From: Manihot esculenta
Lineage: Eukaryota > Streptophyta > Magnoliopsida > Malpighiales > Euphorbiaceae
Direction of reading: 5' to 3'
Assembly: GCF_001659605.2 (NCBI RefSeq)
Contig: NC_035162.2
Span: 25,090,161-25,154,160, forward strand
DNA length: 64,000 bases
Shown here: one piece after another, positions 11,388-24,660 of the stretch
Layout: each line of letters begins with the position of its first letter
How positions within the stretch are numbered: position 1 is the first letter of the stretch
Notes under the pieces: model-generated
The model's input: the letters and a program-made list of their open reading frames with translations, nothing else
The model's database searches: none
What the model was told of the DNA's origin: nothing
Made by a program: the position numbers and the translations under genes

Positions 11388-12163
11388 ACAATATAATTAC
11401 TCCATAACAGAAAAAGAGTTGCTGGCCGTAGTATTTGCATTAGAGAAGTTTCGGTCCTACCTACTTGGGACAAAAGTAATTTTTTATTCATACCATGTTG
11501 CATTGAGGTACTTGATCAAGAAAAAGGAGGCAAAGCCGAGATTGGTACGTTGAATATTGCTATTACAAGAATTTGATCTAGAGATCTGTGACAAGAAAGG
11601 GAAGGAGAACCTTATAGCTGATCACCTCAGCCGAATACATTCAGACATAGAAACATGCCCCATCAATGAAAACTTTCCCGATGAGTACCTATTTGCTGCC
11701 CAAGAAGAAGAACCATGGTATGCTGATATAGTGAATTACCTCGCTATAGGTGATCTGCCTTCTGATTTGCCCAAATACATGAGAGACAAGATAAAGAAAG
11801 ATGCAAGGCATTATGTGTGGGATTAACCTTACCTATGGAAGCATTGTGCAGACCAATTGATACGAAGATGCATCCTGGACTAAGAAATTTCTTCAGTCTT
11901 AACCTTCTGCCACTCATACAGCTGTGGAGGGCACTTCGGTCCACACAAGACAGCACAAAAGATCCTTGAATGTGGGTTATATTGGCTTAACATATTTTGA
12001 GATACTTATTTATTTTGTAGGTCATGTGCAAGGTGCCAGCAAACAAGAAACCTCAGCAACCGAAGTGAAATGCCCCAAACACCCATCATGATTTGCGAAA
12101 ATCTTTGACATATGGGACATAGACTTCATGGGACCATTCCCACCTTCCTTTGGCAACACCTAC
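11388..12163 (+). pseudogene. Athila-like RNase H and integrase zinc-binding region, decayed
   Basis: Resumes the RNase H interrupted at 10569: [21 protein letters not shown], then SYHVALRYL where TDHAALKYL is usual, then ILLLQEFDLEICDKKGKENL and ADHLSRI. A TGA at about 11550 replaces the usual Trp before ILLLQEF. The integrase H2C2 region follows (KHCADQLIRRC, CARCQ) with several stops. It is cut at 12163 by a solo LTR. Confidence 0.75.
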
Positions 12164-15100
12164 TGTAACGACTCGAAAATCGGACCGCTACCGGCGCTAG
12201 GATTTAGATCGACTTAAGGTCGCCGGAACCCGTAGTAAGCCTACTATATATCTTGTGTACCTAATAAAATCCCATACATGATCATATATTTTCATAAAAC
12301 TTAAACATTTCACGAACCAAGGCCTGACCTAAGCATGCATCATGAACTGTACACATAAAACCCACACTAGAGCCCTCATTAAATGCTCTAGTATGGTAAC
12401 CATCACATGCCTCAAGCTTGGTTCTAACATAACTCATCATTAAAAACTTTTACATAGAGATCATGAACAACGGGGATTACAAAGGTAAAAACTAGGGCAA
12501 AACACAATTCTAATCCATTATACATTACATGTCCACAACTGTTCTATTACTAAAAAACTATACCAGCCGTAAGCCAACTCTCCCGAGCTATCTTTGACCC
12601 TGCAAACCTGGGGTTAGGGGAAAGGGATAAGGTACAAGAGCCTAGTGAGCAGAACATAAAAACAGTTTAATAAACATAGGCTCATATGGAATGCGTCACA
12701 GCATAAATAATTCATAACAAGATGGACTTGTCACTAGTAACCCTCTACATATCTAATGTACCCGGCCCTCGACGGAGCTCCTCAGGACTTTCACTTAAAC
12801 ATAACATAACATGTCCATAAATGCCAGGGGCGTAAAATGGGCCTCGACTTGGACTTTCTCTTATCATATTGCCAAGGGTGTAGAATGGGTCTCGACCTGG
12901 ACTTCCATATCATATCATATCATATCATATCGAGGGCTAGTGGGTCATCCAATATCCATCCACATCAACAGTAAATTATGCAATGCATTATATTCGTGAA
13001 TTCTAATGCAAACATCCTATAAACATGGCATTCGTGATGCATGAACATGCTCAAAAGTTTGATTACTTAAAAACAGTAAATTAGTTTAGTTCTACTCACC
13101 TCTGGCTGACGCTTGACTAAAACTGGTGCAGTCACCTCACTGCAAGCCTCTACGGTGTCCCTAGTCCGATCCTACATAGGTGGACTCAAATGAGGGACCA
13201 AGCATAGCTATTACATGACTCTAAACACTCCCCAAAAATCCCCTAAAACATCACAAAACATGCATATAAAATAGGCAAAGGAAGGCTGGGCAGAGGACTT
13301 TCGGCGGCAGGTTCGGCGGTCGAAGGTCCTCTACAGATCTGAAAGTCGGGGTCTTTTGGGGGCGAGTTCGGCGACCGAAAGTCCTCCACAGATCCGAAAG
13401 TCAGGGACTTTCGGGGGTGGGTTTGGCAGCCGAAACTCCCTTACATATCTGAAAGTGTATGCTTTCGGGGGCAGGTTAGGCGGCCAAAAGGCTGCCTCCC
13501 ATGCAGGTTCGGCGGCCGAACCCTACTTCGGCGGCCGAACCTGGGTCCTCTAGAATGGCAGAACCCGATTCCGCCCTATGCATTTCAGCCCCAAAACTCT
13601 CAAATCCTCGCACCCAACTTCCCACAACATGCATACTCACTCCAACATGCATAAGGGGTATAAAAAACCTAGCCTAAACCCCAACAAACAGCAACAAAAT
13701 ACAAGAGGGAGCATACATTCATCAAAACCCAACTCAAAGCCTATAACCTTAGATCTAGCCATTTCATGCATTTTTAACCCTTAACCCCTTTTTAAAACTT
13801 ACTTAAAACATATGAAAAGGCAAGGATCTACACTTACCTCTTGAAGATCTAAAGTAGATGTGACCCAAGCTTGGAGTTGAGGAGAAACGGTCTCCAAACT
13901 TTAAAATCTTGGATTCAAGCTTAAAACTTCAAAAACAAGCGAAAAATTATGAAAATTTGAAGGATTTGAAGGAAAAACATAAAATCATCAAAGGAAGGGC
14001 AAGAACTCACCTTTGCCCGAAAATGGAGAGAGAAACTCCCTCATTTTCGAACTGGAGGCCTCTTATAGGTGGCTGGCCAAACCACCTTTGAGGGCCGAAA
14101 GGAGAGCACCTGCGGTAGCACCATGTTCGGCGACCAAACTTAAGGTTCAACGGCCGAACTTGGATTTCTTCAAAAAAAAAATTTCTTTTCTTTTAAAACT
14201 TTAACTCAAAACCAAACAATAAAACCATGAAAATCATTTCGTAAAAATATATTTTACACTTCTAAGAGGTTTCTGTAATACCCGGCTAGACTCCGATATC
14301 GGAATTCCTACCATCCGGTGGAATCTCGGATGTCGGAAACCTCTAGAAGGGTAAAATCATGTTTTTATAAAATGACTTAATGTATTTTATGGTTTTAAGC
14401 AAGAAAGAAATTAAGTTTTGAATGAAAATAGTCTTGGAGGAAGATTCAGGTTCGGCCGCCAAACCTTAAATTCGGTCGCCGAACGTGCATGCGCTTCGGG
14501 AGTACTTTAGGGGGCCGAAGGCATAAGTGAGGGAAGTCCAGGTTCGGCAGCCGAACCTTATGTTTGGCCGCCGAACATGGCATGCATACGGAGACATGTT
14601 AGGCCCCCGAAAGTGGCCTGGCCAGCCACCTATAAAGGGGTCCCTTGTCCGAAACGGGCGAGCTTTTCTCCCCATTTTCGGCCAAGGTGAGCTCTCCGCC
14701 GTCCCTTATTGTTTTTGAGCTTCTTCCTTCGAGTTTTCATGATTTTTACGAGTTTTCACCTTTGTTTTGAAGATATTTGAACATAAGAGCAAGTTTGGAA
14801 CTTGGAGACCCAAAAAGGTGATTTCTCCCCCTCTCCAAGCTAGGATCGTCTTTCCTCTCGATCTCCAAGAGGTAAGCTTAGATCCGACCTTCCTTGTATG
14901 TTTTAAACAAGTTTTATGAAGATCTATGGGGTAGAAGTGCATGTTTAGGTTATTTTGAGTTTATGAGTTTTTATGTTGAGTTTTTGAGCAATGTATGTTG
15001 AATATGTATGTTTGATGTGTTGTAGTTGGGGTTTAGGATAGTTTGAAGCCCTTAGGAGCTATTGCATGTGGTTATGCATGTTTTGGTTGAGTTGTGAAGT

Positions 15101-16628
15101 TTGGGAGACATTTGTGCATGTGTGGAGGCTGAGTTCTGCCTTTGGAAGAACTTAGGTTCGGCAGCCGAAGGGACTTTCGGCCGCCGAACCTGCCTGTGGA
15201 GGCCAACTTTTGGCTGCCGAACCCTGCCCCCGAAAGTGGACTTTCGGCTTTGGAAGGGAGTTTCGGCCGCCGAAGGTGCCGCCGAACATGCATGAGTTTC
15301 GTCTCTGGAGGGAACCTTCGGCCGCCGAAAGTGCCGCCGAAGGTGCATGACTTTCGGCACTGGAGGGACTTTCGGCCGCCGAAAGTGCCCTGTTCAGCCC
15401 TCCTTTGCATGTTTTCTATGATTGTTTTGAGGTATTTTAGGGGGATTTTGGGAAGTATTTTAGAGTCATGTTCTTGTATATTTGGTCCCTTATTTGAGTC
15501 CACCTGTGTAGGTTCGGACCCGAGGAACCGAGGACCCCAGCAGTGAGTCAGTTGCTCCAGTGTCTGGTCAGAGCTAGCCAGAGGTGAGTGGAATAACTCT
15601 TTATATTTTAAACTAAATAATGAATATTTCAGCATGATTCACGCATCATAGATACCATGTGATATGTTAGGGTGTTTGCATTAGTATTCACGAATATGTT
15701 GCATTGCATATATGTTGTTGATGTGGATGAATGTTGAGTGATCCATTAGCCCTCGTATGTTATGTCATGATATGATGATGATACGTTATGGAAGTCCAGG
15801 AAGACCCATTCTACGTCCTTGGCACTATGTAAGAGAAAGTCCAGGAAGACCCATTCTACGTCCCTGGCATCTTGGAATGATATGTTATGTTATGTTATGT
15901 AAGAGAAAGACCAGGACCCATTCTACGTTCTGGCACTATTGGAAAATGTAGAGGGCTATTGGTGACAAGTTCATCCTTTATGTGATATGTTTGTGATGTG
16001 ATGCATTTCATGAAAGCATGGATTTTAAATTTAATGTTTTGCTATTTTGCTCACTGGGCTCTAGTAGCTCACCCCTCTCCCTTAACCCCCCCAGGTTTGC
16101 AGGTACGGGATAGGTCAGGAGGTCAAGAAGAGTAAAGTATGTTATGTAATAGTTAGATGTGGACATGAGGAGATGTAAAGTATTGAATAGTTATGTAATG
16201 TAATGATGAGTATTGAGGATAGAATTGTGCTTGACCCTAGTATGTTGTTAATCCCTTTGAGTACATGATTTTAATGATGCTTATGTAAACCAAACCTAAT
16301 ACATGTTATGTCACCCTAATGGAGCATTGATGAGGACTCTAAGGAGGGGTTAATGTTTATGATTATGTTTATAAATAGTGCATGTACAGGTTGAGTTTGG
16401 TGAAGGAATAAAAAGAAAAGTTCAAAATTTTTATGTATGTGTTGATCATGTATGGGATTAAACAGATTTACAGGATGTATGTCTGGCTTGCTACGGGTCC
16501 CGGCGGCCTTATGCCGATCTGGATCCTAGCGCCGGTAGCGGTCCGATTTTCGGATCGTTACAGTTTCGGCATTCGAGATTCCGTCGGAAGGTTGGAATTC
16601 CGACGCTAGAGTCTAGCCGGGTATTACA
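12164..16628 (-). mobile_element. Solo LTR-A (copy 1, minus), itself interrupted
   Basis: Starts TGTAACGACTCG and ends CGGGTATTACA, the reverse complement of the LTR-A family. Flanks are CCTAC at 12159-12163 and 16629-16633, a perfect 5-bp target duplication. It lies inside integrase codons of the Athila-like element. It is split at 14273/14274 by copy 2. No internal region or polymerase is attached, so this is a product of LTR-LTR recombination. TTCGGCGGCCGAA-type palindromes are visible around 13300-13540 and 14090-14155. Confidence 0.92.
14274..16562 (+). mobile_element. Solo LTR-A (copy 2, plus), nested in copy 1
   Basis: A 2289-bp LTR, TGTAATACCCGG to ATCGTTACA, flanked by GTTTC on both sides (14269-14273, 16563-16567). 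TATAAAG is at 14631. The first palindrome cluster lies at about 14450-14610 and the second at 15155-15390. Three hairpin cassettes with CCAGG...CCTGG lie at about 15790-15945. It is younger than copy 1, because it splits it cleanly. Confidence 0.95.
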
Positions 16629-16633
16629 CCTAC

Positions 16634-17460
16634 ATACTGCTAGCCGTAGACTATGTGTCCAAGTGGATAAAAAGCCAAAGCAACAAGGGCTGATGATGCA
16701 AAGGTGGTGGTTGACTTTGTGAAAACCCACATCTTCTCCAGATTCGGTTTGCCCAAAGCCATAATCAGTGATTGTGGGACTCATTTCTGCAACTAGGTAG
16801 TGGAAACCCTTCTAAAAAAGCACCATGTTATCCACAGAACCTCTACTGCCTATCACCCTCAAACAAATGGGCTGGCTGAAGTATCCAATAGAGAAATCAA
16901 GCCCAAATAGCAAAGACTGGAGTGTGCGCCTCAATGATGCCTTGTGGGCCTACAGAACAGCTTACAAAATGCCCATAGGTATGTCCTCATATAGGCTAAT
17001 TTATGGAAAGGCTTGCCATCTGCCCGTAGAACTTGAACACAAAGCCTATTGGGCTGTTAAAAGCTGTAATCTTAATGAAAAAGAAGCCGGAGCCCACAAA
17101 AAATTGCAACTTCAAGAGTTAGAGGAAATCCGACGTGATGCATATGAAGCCTCGTGGGATGATAAAGCAAAGACCAAAGCGTTCCATGACAAACATATCT
17201 CGAGAAAACAATTTCAGATTGGTGATAAGGTCTTACTTTTTGACTCATGGTTCAAATTATTTCCAGGAAAGCTACGGTCTATGTGGATTGGGCCATTCTT
17301 GGTAGAGCACGTCTATCCACCTGGAGCTGTGGACATGCGCATTCCAAAAACAGGTAAGATTTTCAAGGTCAATGGGCACCATTTGAAGCAATTCTATGAA
17401 GGATTTACTGTGCACCTTGTGAAGGAGGTACCATTGGACCCCCTTTCCCCATCCTGATGA
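16634..17460 (+). pseudogene. Athila-like integrase core and C-terminus, decayed
   Basis: Continues the integrase cut at 12163: LLAVDYVSKWI, VVVDFVKTHIFSRFGLPKAIISDCGTHFCN (first and second catalytic Asp), a TAG at about 16796, then [23 protein letters not shown] (catalytic Glu). The clean stretch from 16825 gives [20 protein letters not shown], the usual Athila tail, and a C-terminal domain with [25 protein letters not shown] deletion after NREIK and earlier stops make it inactive. The second catalytic segment and the tail are well preserved. Confidence 0.85.
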
Positions 17461-17888
17461 TTAAGGCAAGATAGTCCAGCCTACAACAGAAAACCAGGGT
17501 GCTACTGGGAGGCAGCCCAGATGAAGTGATTTGCCCAAATCACTGGGGCAAATTGACTGACTGTACCATAGTCGCAAGTGATTGGGGCAAGTGATTTGCT
17601 CAAATCAATAGGGCAAATCGATAGGATTCGACTATTGCAGAGAAGTCACGACCAGAGCCGATCAAGCAGTTGCAACAAAAATATGATTTAGCCAAGTGAT
17701 TTGCCCAAATCACTGACCAAATCACCCTGCCGAGAAGTCAGAAACTCAGCATTTAATGATCAGGGCAGTTCAACTTCCCCAAATCACTTTAAATAGTTCT
17801 CTTTCCTTTTTCTTTTTCCTCACGCTATTTCTTTCTGCTTCATCTCTTCCTTCTTCCTCAAGTTTTCATTGCTGATGACATCAACCAC
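17461..17888 (+). other. Non-coding spacer of the Athila-like element, dense in GATTTGCCCAAATC-like motifs
   Basis: After the integrase stop the DNA holds at least four copies of a GATTTGCCCAAATC-like sequence (about 17528, 17593, 17698 and a half copy near 17780), mixed with complementary GGGCAAATC half-sites. A pyrimidine-rich tract follows at 17795-17850. No ORF was recognised. Confidence 0.6.
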
Positions 17889-18688
17889 CATGGCCAGACC
17901 AAAAAGGTAGCCACCACCGGCCCCGGCATGTGGCGAAAGAAAGGAATGCCCAAGCCCATATGCATTCCCACTGACAATGACAAGGAGGCCATGAACAAGC
18001 CTCCCTCCATCGCCGATGACACCGACACAGGGACAGCTGAGGAAGCAGATACCAGGAATATCGAAAGATTGGACGTCCAGACCTATCACTGACGAACTAG
18101 GGCATTGATTATTGCCCCACCACCTGCCACACAGACAGTCGTGATAGATGCCTCTAGAGACAAAACGCTTCCAGAAGCCACCCCTTCCACTAGCCATGGA
18201 TAGAAACGGCCAATGACGCCTTCATCCTCACCACTGCTGAGCCCAAAGCACTGGATAGAAGCCCCCATCGATACACCGGACACATCTCCAGTAAGCCACG
18301 ACGAAGGCAATTTGCCCAGCGACTTGCCCAAACCAGCAAACCCAAACCATGTAACAAAGGGACTGACCTTCAATAAGCAATCCGAATGCTCTAGGTTGGA
18401 CAAGGTCTCTTCTCTACCATACCACCCAGGTAATTTCATCCACCACAGCACCCTTGAAGCATTAGGACTTTGAGAACAAGTACGATCTCTTATTGATGAA
18501 ATTGGATGGGGCACCTTCTTTTACTTACACATGCCTGCCTTCACCGAGCTCACCCATGAGTTCTTCTGCACATTCTAATTTGACAAGGCAGCCCTGACCA
18601 CCCTGCACACACCAAATATTATGGGTTTTAGGCTGTTAGAACAGTGATTTCACTTGTCCCTGCACGAATTTAGTGCTGCTCTAGGTTG
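17889..18688 (+). pseudogene. Extra 3' ORF of an Athila/Tat-like element, broken
   Basis: Fragments in several frames follow an ATG near 17889: PRPKR, then 18213-18473 with NLPSDLPKPANPN and a Pro/Ser-rich stretch, then LEALGL, DEIGWGTFFYLHMPAFTELTHEFF and TPNIMGFRLLEQ. The last set resembles the additional ORF found downstream of integrase in some Athila/Tat elements. Its function is not known to me. Stops and frame changes make it non-functional. The element ends abruptly at about 18688. Confidence 0.5.
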
Positions 18689-19580
18689 TGTGATGTGGAA
18701 CCCAGGATCAACATGTGATCAAAAACCCTGTCATACAACTTGATAAAGAACAAGATAAAGATATCTTCCAGAAGGTTGCTCTACTACACCCTTAATCAAC
18801 CAATGTGATTAGAAACATAGATAATCAAGCGAAGGTTGCTCTACCACACCCCTAACCAACTAATATGATTAGAAACATAGATAATCAAGCAAAGGTTGCT
18901 CCGCTACACCCCTAACCAACCAATGTGATTAGAAACATAGATAATCAAGCGATTCCAACTTCGAGAACGCCACAAGAAATTCTTGATAAGTTAACTAAGC
19001 ATGGAGGAGATCCATATTAGAACGCCATAAGGTTAAACCCTGATAAGTTGCCAAATAATGGAGAAGAACCAAATATTGTTCATAAAATTATTCATTGGCT
19101 TCCTATGGCTGCTACCTTAAGAGTGTTTTTATAGCCTTCAAACCCTAATTCTATTGTAGGAAGGTGTAATTCTAATATAGGAAGGGTATCTAGTCAAATA
19201 GTTAAACCTGGATTACATTAAAGATTATTTTCCTAAATTATCTTGGAGAAATCTCATTCCTAAATGGGCTGCACGAATTTGGCTTCTAATATAGGCCAAA
19301 TTAATTTAAAACAAATCCCACAAAATACTAAAATACCAAAATAATAAAATTGGTCTAAATGCAATTTGGCCACATGCATTATGCGATCTAAAATTGCGTT
19401 GTGCGTCCACATGTGTTGAAGAGAGTGTGACTTGTTTCCTTATTCTCCCATGCTTTCCAAATATAATTCTTATCTCGTAAGTCTTGAATTAAACGATGGT
19501 GACTTGATTTGTCATAATTTGGAGTTTCCCATTTTAAATCTTTGAAGCATCGTATTATTTCCTTGCTCGTATCATTGTTG
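18689..19580. mobile_element. LTR-like segment with internal 60-bp tandem repeats
   Basis: Starts TGATGTGGAACCC and ends TGCTCGTATCA, directly before sequence leading into the second gypsy pol. The flanks TTGTG and TTGTT differ at one base, so a degraded target duplication is possible. It contains a three-unit tandem repeat (18774-18950), phrases such as AACGCCACAAGAAATTC, and a possible TATA region near 19130. It could be a solo LTR or the 5' LTR of the following pol with the gag deleted. Confidence 0.4.
18774..18950. repeat. Three-copy tandem repeat of about 60 bp
   Basis: Three units begin GAAGGTTGCTC or AAAGGTTGCTC and end AGATAATCAAGC, with a few substitutions each. The array lies inside the LTR-like segment. 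Confidence 0.85.
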
Positions 19581-19589
19581 TTTCCACGG

Positions 19590-22500
19590 GAGTGCAGATG
19601 CTATCAAGCGCAGTTGAGAAATCTAGAACCACACTGGCTTTATTGGTGAGAGAAAAAGATACAATGGAGGATGCACCATTGTAACAGCCCGCTTACCGGA
19701 CCGCCACCGGCACTAGGATCCAGATCGGCTTAAGGCCGCCGGGACCCGTAGTAAGCCTACTGTAAACTCTGTGTACCTAATAAATCCCATACATGATCAA
19801 ACTTAAGCTTAAAACTGTTACTTTACTTTTTTTTTTCTTCTTTCTTTTCTTTTCTAATCTTTTCTTTTTCTGTAAAACTTGAAACTTTTCTCATACACTA
19901 AGCTTGGACTATGCATGCCCTGTCTGTATGCACTCAGAGAGTGATACCTGCTGTGGTACCATACAGTAACTACAGAGATAGAAACCCCTCACTAGAGTCC
20001 TCAAAAATACTCTATATGGGTTATACTACCATGCACCAAGCCTAGCTCTCATCATTATATCACTATAATCTCAAACATAAAACATAGACATAAAATGATC
20101 ATGTGTAAAGGGATAAACAAGCACTAGGGCCAAGCACAATACTATAACTCACTATATAACTTGCTATTACATCATTTCTATACATTACATAAACTCTGTA
20201 CTGTACATCATTCTCATGTCCACTATTCTATACTATTACATATGCCTTTTACCCTTGCTATCTCTTTCTCTTTCTCTTCTCTGAGGTCCTGAAAAATGGG
20301 GTTAGGGAGAGGGATGAGCTGCTAAAGCCCAGTGAGCGGAATCTATAAAAAATCACATTTAAAACATGCTATCATATGATGCATCACTGCACAAACATTT
20401 CACATTTCGGATTGGACATGATCCCAAAACTCCCTCTGTCAGTGCCCGGCCCCCAAAGGAGCTCACACAGGTCTTTCACTAACTACTCATGGTGCCCGAC
20501 CCTATAAGGGCTCTCACAGGACTCATCCAAGGTAAATGCCCGGCCCCAAAGGAGCTCACACAGGACATACAATAATGACAGACTTATGGGCTATTGAGAT
20601 CGCCTCGGTCCACTCCACATATACAAGTAATAATGCAATGCATCAACTTGGTGAATACTAATGCAAAGCATCCTACATAAACATGGCATTAATGATGCAT
20701 GAATCATGCTAAAACAGTTCTTAACTTTTAAAATAACGTTCTGTTCCACTCACCTCTGTCAACTGCTGAGCAGTCTCTGTAACTCTAACTCTGTGGGCCT
20801 CCTTGGTCTCTCGGGTCCGTACCTACACAGGTGGACTCAAATGAGGACCAAAGTAAAGTAACTTACTTAACCATAACTCCTACTATCTCCCCAAAACCCC
20901 TCTATCACATCATAGGCATGCATGGAAAAATGGGCAAAAGAAGGCTGGACTGGGCACTTTCGGCGGCACTTTCGGCGGCCGAAACCCCTCTCCAGAGACG
21001 AAACTCATGCATGTTCGACGGCACCTTCGGCGGCCGAAAGTCTCGTCCAGAGACTTTCGGCGGCCGAAAGCCTAGCTTTCTCACCCAAAAACCTAGCTTT
21101 CGGGGGCAAGGTTTGGCAGCCGAAACTGCCTCCACAAGGGGTTCGGCGGCCGAACCTTACTTCGGCGGCCGAACCTGGATTCTCCAGAAAGGCAGAATCC
21201 GAGCACAACTCATGCTCTCAGCCTCCAAAATCCTATCAAACACCCATAACATGCATACCAACACTTCTGAACTAACATATAACAGATCTCATGCATATAG
21301 AGGCCTAAAAACTAGTTCAAGCCCCAAAAACAATAACAAAACGCATATGAGCAACATATGCTCAAACTCATGCTTATACCCCACAATATGCCATAAACCT
21401 CTCCAAAACTTCTAAAACTTGCTTTAAACATAAGGGGAGGTGAGGATCCATGCTTACCTCTTGAAGAACTAGAGGATTGATGATCCAAGCTTGGAGATAG
21501 GAGAAAACTCAATCAAACTCTCCAAGTGATCAACTTTACTTCCTTTTGCTCAAATCTCTAAAACAAAGCTCAAATCAAGTTAAAACATGCAAGATTTGAG
21601 GAAAACATGAGAAATCACACCAAGGAGAGCTTGAACCTACCTTTGACCCAAAAACAGAGTGTTTAACACTCAAGTCTCGGGCAAAGGGGCTTTTGTAGTG
21701 GCCAACCGACTCTTCCTTCGGCGGCCTAACGTGCATGCGAAACCATGCAACTTTCGGCGGCCGAACTTCACCTTCGGCGGCTGAACCTGGTTTTTGTCCC
21801 CTTGGCCTTTTCATTTCAAAACTCAATTTTCTTAACTCAAAACATGCAAACATGATAAAAACACTTAAAAACATCTTAAAAACCTTTCTTATACCCTTAG
21901 GGCAAGCTCCGACATCCTCGAATCCCAACTTCCAACGGAAAATCCGCCGGAACGTAGGAATTCCGATACCGGGGTCTAGCCGGGTATTACAACCATCTTC
22001 ACCACCACTCGTCAAAGAGCTGTTGAAGGAGTTTTCTAAGATAGTGGAGGAATCATCCAAGCTTCCACCTCTGCGGGAAATCCAACATCAAATTGATCTC
22101 ATTCCTAGATCAAAATTACCAAATCTGCCTCATTACAAGATGAGTCCAAAGGAGAGTGAAATCCTCCAAGAACAGGTTGAAGAATTACTGAAGAAGGGGC
22201 ATATTCGGGAGAGCATTAGCCCCTGCGAAGTACCTACCCTATTAGTTTCAAAGAAAGATGGGACTTGGAGAATGTACGTGGATAGTAGGGCCATCAACAA
22301 CATTACAATTCAATATCAATTTTCTATTCCACGATTGGATGACATGCTGGATCAGCTATCCGGGTCTAAATTCGTCTCTAAAATTGACCTTAAAAGCGGC
22401 TATCACCAAGTTTGGATCAAGGAGGGAGATGAATGGAAGACTGCCTTCAAGTCTAAGGAAGGCTTGTATGAGTGGCTGGTTATTCCCTTTGGTTTGACGA

Positions 22501-24660
22501 ATGCACCTAGCACTTTTATGTGACTCATGAACCAGGTTTTGTGTCCTTTCTTACACAAATTTGTGGTTGTTTATTTTGATGACATCTTGATTTTTAGTCG
22601 TAACGAAGAAGAACATTTGTAGCATCTCCGTCAAGTCACAATAGCCTTACAAGAAAGTGAGTTGGTTATTAATCTTAAAAAGTGCATTTATATGATGGAG
22701 CACATTATGTTCCTGGGATTCGTTGTTAGTGCAGAAGGGATACATGTTGATGAGAAGAAGGTAGAAGCAATACAGAATTGGCCCATCCCCAAAACTATTT
22801 CTGAAGTTCGTAGATTCATGGCCTTGCTACTTTCTATCGACGGTTTATCAGAAATTTCAACAGCATCGTTGCCCCTATCACAGATTGCTTGAAGAAAGAG
22901 AGAGTGCAAAATTTTGCTTGGACTGACATTGCCAACAAGAGCTTTGAAGAGATTAAAGATAAGCTTACTTTTGCCCCTATTCTTGCTCTACCCAATTTTG
23001 ATAAATTATTTGAGGTTGAATGTGATGCTTGTAGAATTGGGATTGGCGAAGTATTGTCACAGTCTAAAAGGCCTATTGCCTTCTTTAGTGAGGAACTGAA
23101 TGAGGATAGGAAGAAGTGGTCTACTTATGAGCAGGAGCTATATGCATTATTCAAGGCTTTTAAAACTTGGAAGCAGTATCTGATGGGGCAAGAGTTTATT
23201 ATTCACACATATCATCAATCTTTGATCCACTTTAAAACTCAAAACCATGTGAATAAGATGCATGCTCGATGGGCAGCTTATTTTGGAGCCTTTCATTATG
23301 TCATAAAATATAAGGCTGGCCATAGTAATAAGGTGGTAGATGCTTTAAGTAGGAGGGCTACTATGTTGATTATAGTTAATCAAGAGGTTGTAGGTTTTAA
23401 ATTTCTGAAGAATTTGTATGCTGCAGATGATGACTTTGCTGATTTATGGGCTAGAGTCCAGGCCCACCAGCTTGCTGATGGGTTCTTGATACATGATGAC
23501 TTTCTTTTTAAGGAGAATAGGTTATGCATTCCTCGATCTTCTTTGCGAGAAAAGCTTATTCGGGAGGTCCCTGGAGGAGGTTTGAGTGGTCATTTGGGGC
23601 GTGACAAGACTATTGCTGGGTTGGAGGAGTGTTTTTACTGGCCACAATTAAAAAGGGATACAGGTCGGATGGCCTAGAGGTGCCCAGTTTGTCAAATTCA
23701 AAAGGGACATTCGCAGAATATAGGCTTATACACTCCCATGCCTATTCCAGCACATACTTGGGAGGATTTGTCTATCGACTTTATTCTTGGTCTTTCACAT
23801 ACTCAACTTGGATCTGATTCTATTTTTGTTGTTGTTGATAGGTTCTCCAAAATGGCGCATTTCATTCCTTGCAAGAAAACTAATGATGCTTCTCATGTGG
23901 CAAAACTGTTTTTCCAGGAGATTGTTTGCTTATATGGCGTCTCTAAAACCATTATTTCTGACAGAGATGTAAAGTTTCTAGCTCATTTCTAGGTGACTTT
24001 ATGGAAACATTTTGGAACTGAACTTCGATACAACAGTGCTGCCCATCCCCAGACTAATGGGCAAACTGAAGTGGTGAACCACACACTTGGCAATCGTTTG
24101 CGCTGCATCTACAGTAACAAGAAAATTGTTTGGGATCTTGCTCTTGCCCAAGCAAAATTTGCTTACAACAGTGTTATCCATAGCTCCACAAAGATGTCAC
24201 CATTTGCTGTTGTGTACAGGAAAGTCCCAATGCATACAGTTGATCTTATTGTCCTTCCCACAAGTTCTCACAACAATATTGCAGCAAGCAACTTGGCAAA
24301 ACAGCACGTGGATGTTTTCAAATAGGTACAATAATGCCTTACAGAAGCCAATGACAAATATAAAGCTATAGCTGATAAACATAGGCGTTTCAATTCCTTC
24401 AATGTCGGTGACCAAGTTATAGTGTATTTATGCAAGGACCGTGGTGGAGGACAGAAAAAGCTCGATGCCAAGAAGATTGGTCCATTCCGGATCATTTAGA
24501 AGATTAATGACAATACATATGTTCTTAACCTCCCACGTGAGATGAAAATTTTCAAGACGTTTAACGTGGTTGATCTATTTCAGTACTACCCTGTTGATGA
24601 CAATTCGAGGTCGAGTTCTTTACAAGTGGAAGGGAATGACATGGAGTAATTAGCCTTGGA
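19590..24660 (+). pseudogene. Second Ty3/gypsy pol (chromovirus-like), decayed and split by a solo LTR
   Basis: Coding sequence runs to 19679 (VEKSRTTLALLVREKD), is split by solo LTR copy 3, and resumes at 21997. [64 protein letters not shown] (catalytic Asps kept). RNase H: FEVECDACRIGIGEVLSQ and NKVVDALSRRA. Integrase: [63 protein letters not shown]-terminal tail: KKIGPFRII. Lesions: TGA at about 22520, TAG at about 22619, a frame change near 22830, and TAGs near 23676, 23990 and 24324. No gag was found. LINE-type or copia-type is excluded by domain order. Confidence 0.85.
19680..21991 (-). mobile_element. Solo LTR-A (copy 3, minus)
   Basis: A 2312-bp LTR, TGTAACAGCCCG to CGGGTATTACA, flanked by ACCAT at 19675-19679 and 21992-21996. 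It sits in frame-contiguous pol codons of the second gypsy element. Palindrome clusters lie at about 20955-21180 and 21715-21785. Its hairpin-cassette region (20440-20570) has diverged to a TGCCCGGCCCC...GGAGCTC form. Confidence 0.93.

Noticed and set aside
15072..15635. Open frames rich in SAAE, FGGR and RRPK in LTR-A copies, such as this one on the minus strand
   Set aside because: They arise from the repeated TTCGGC-N-GCCGAA motif read in several frames on both strands, and the same frames recur with stops in other copies.
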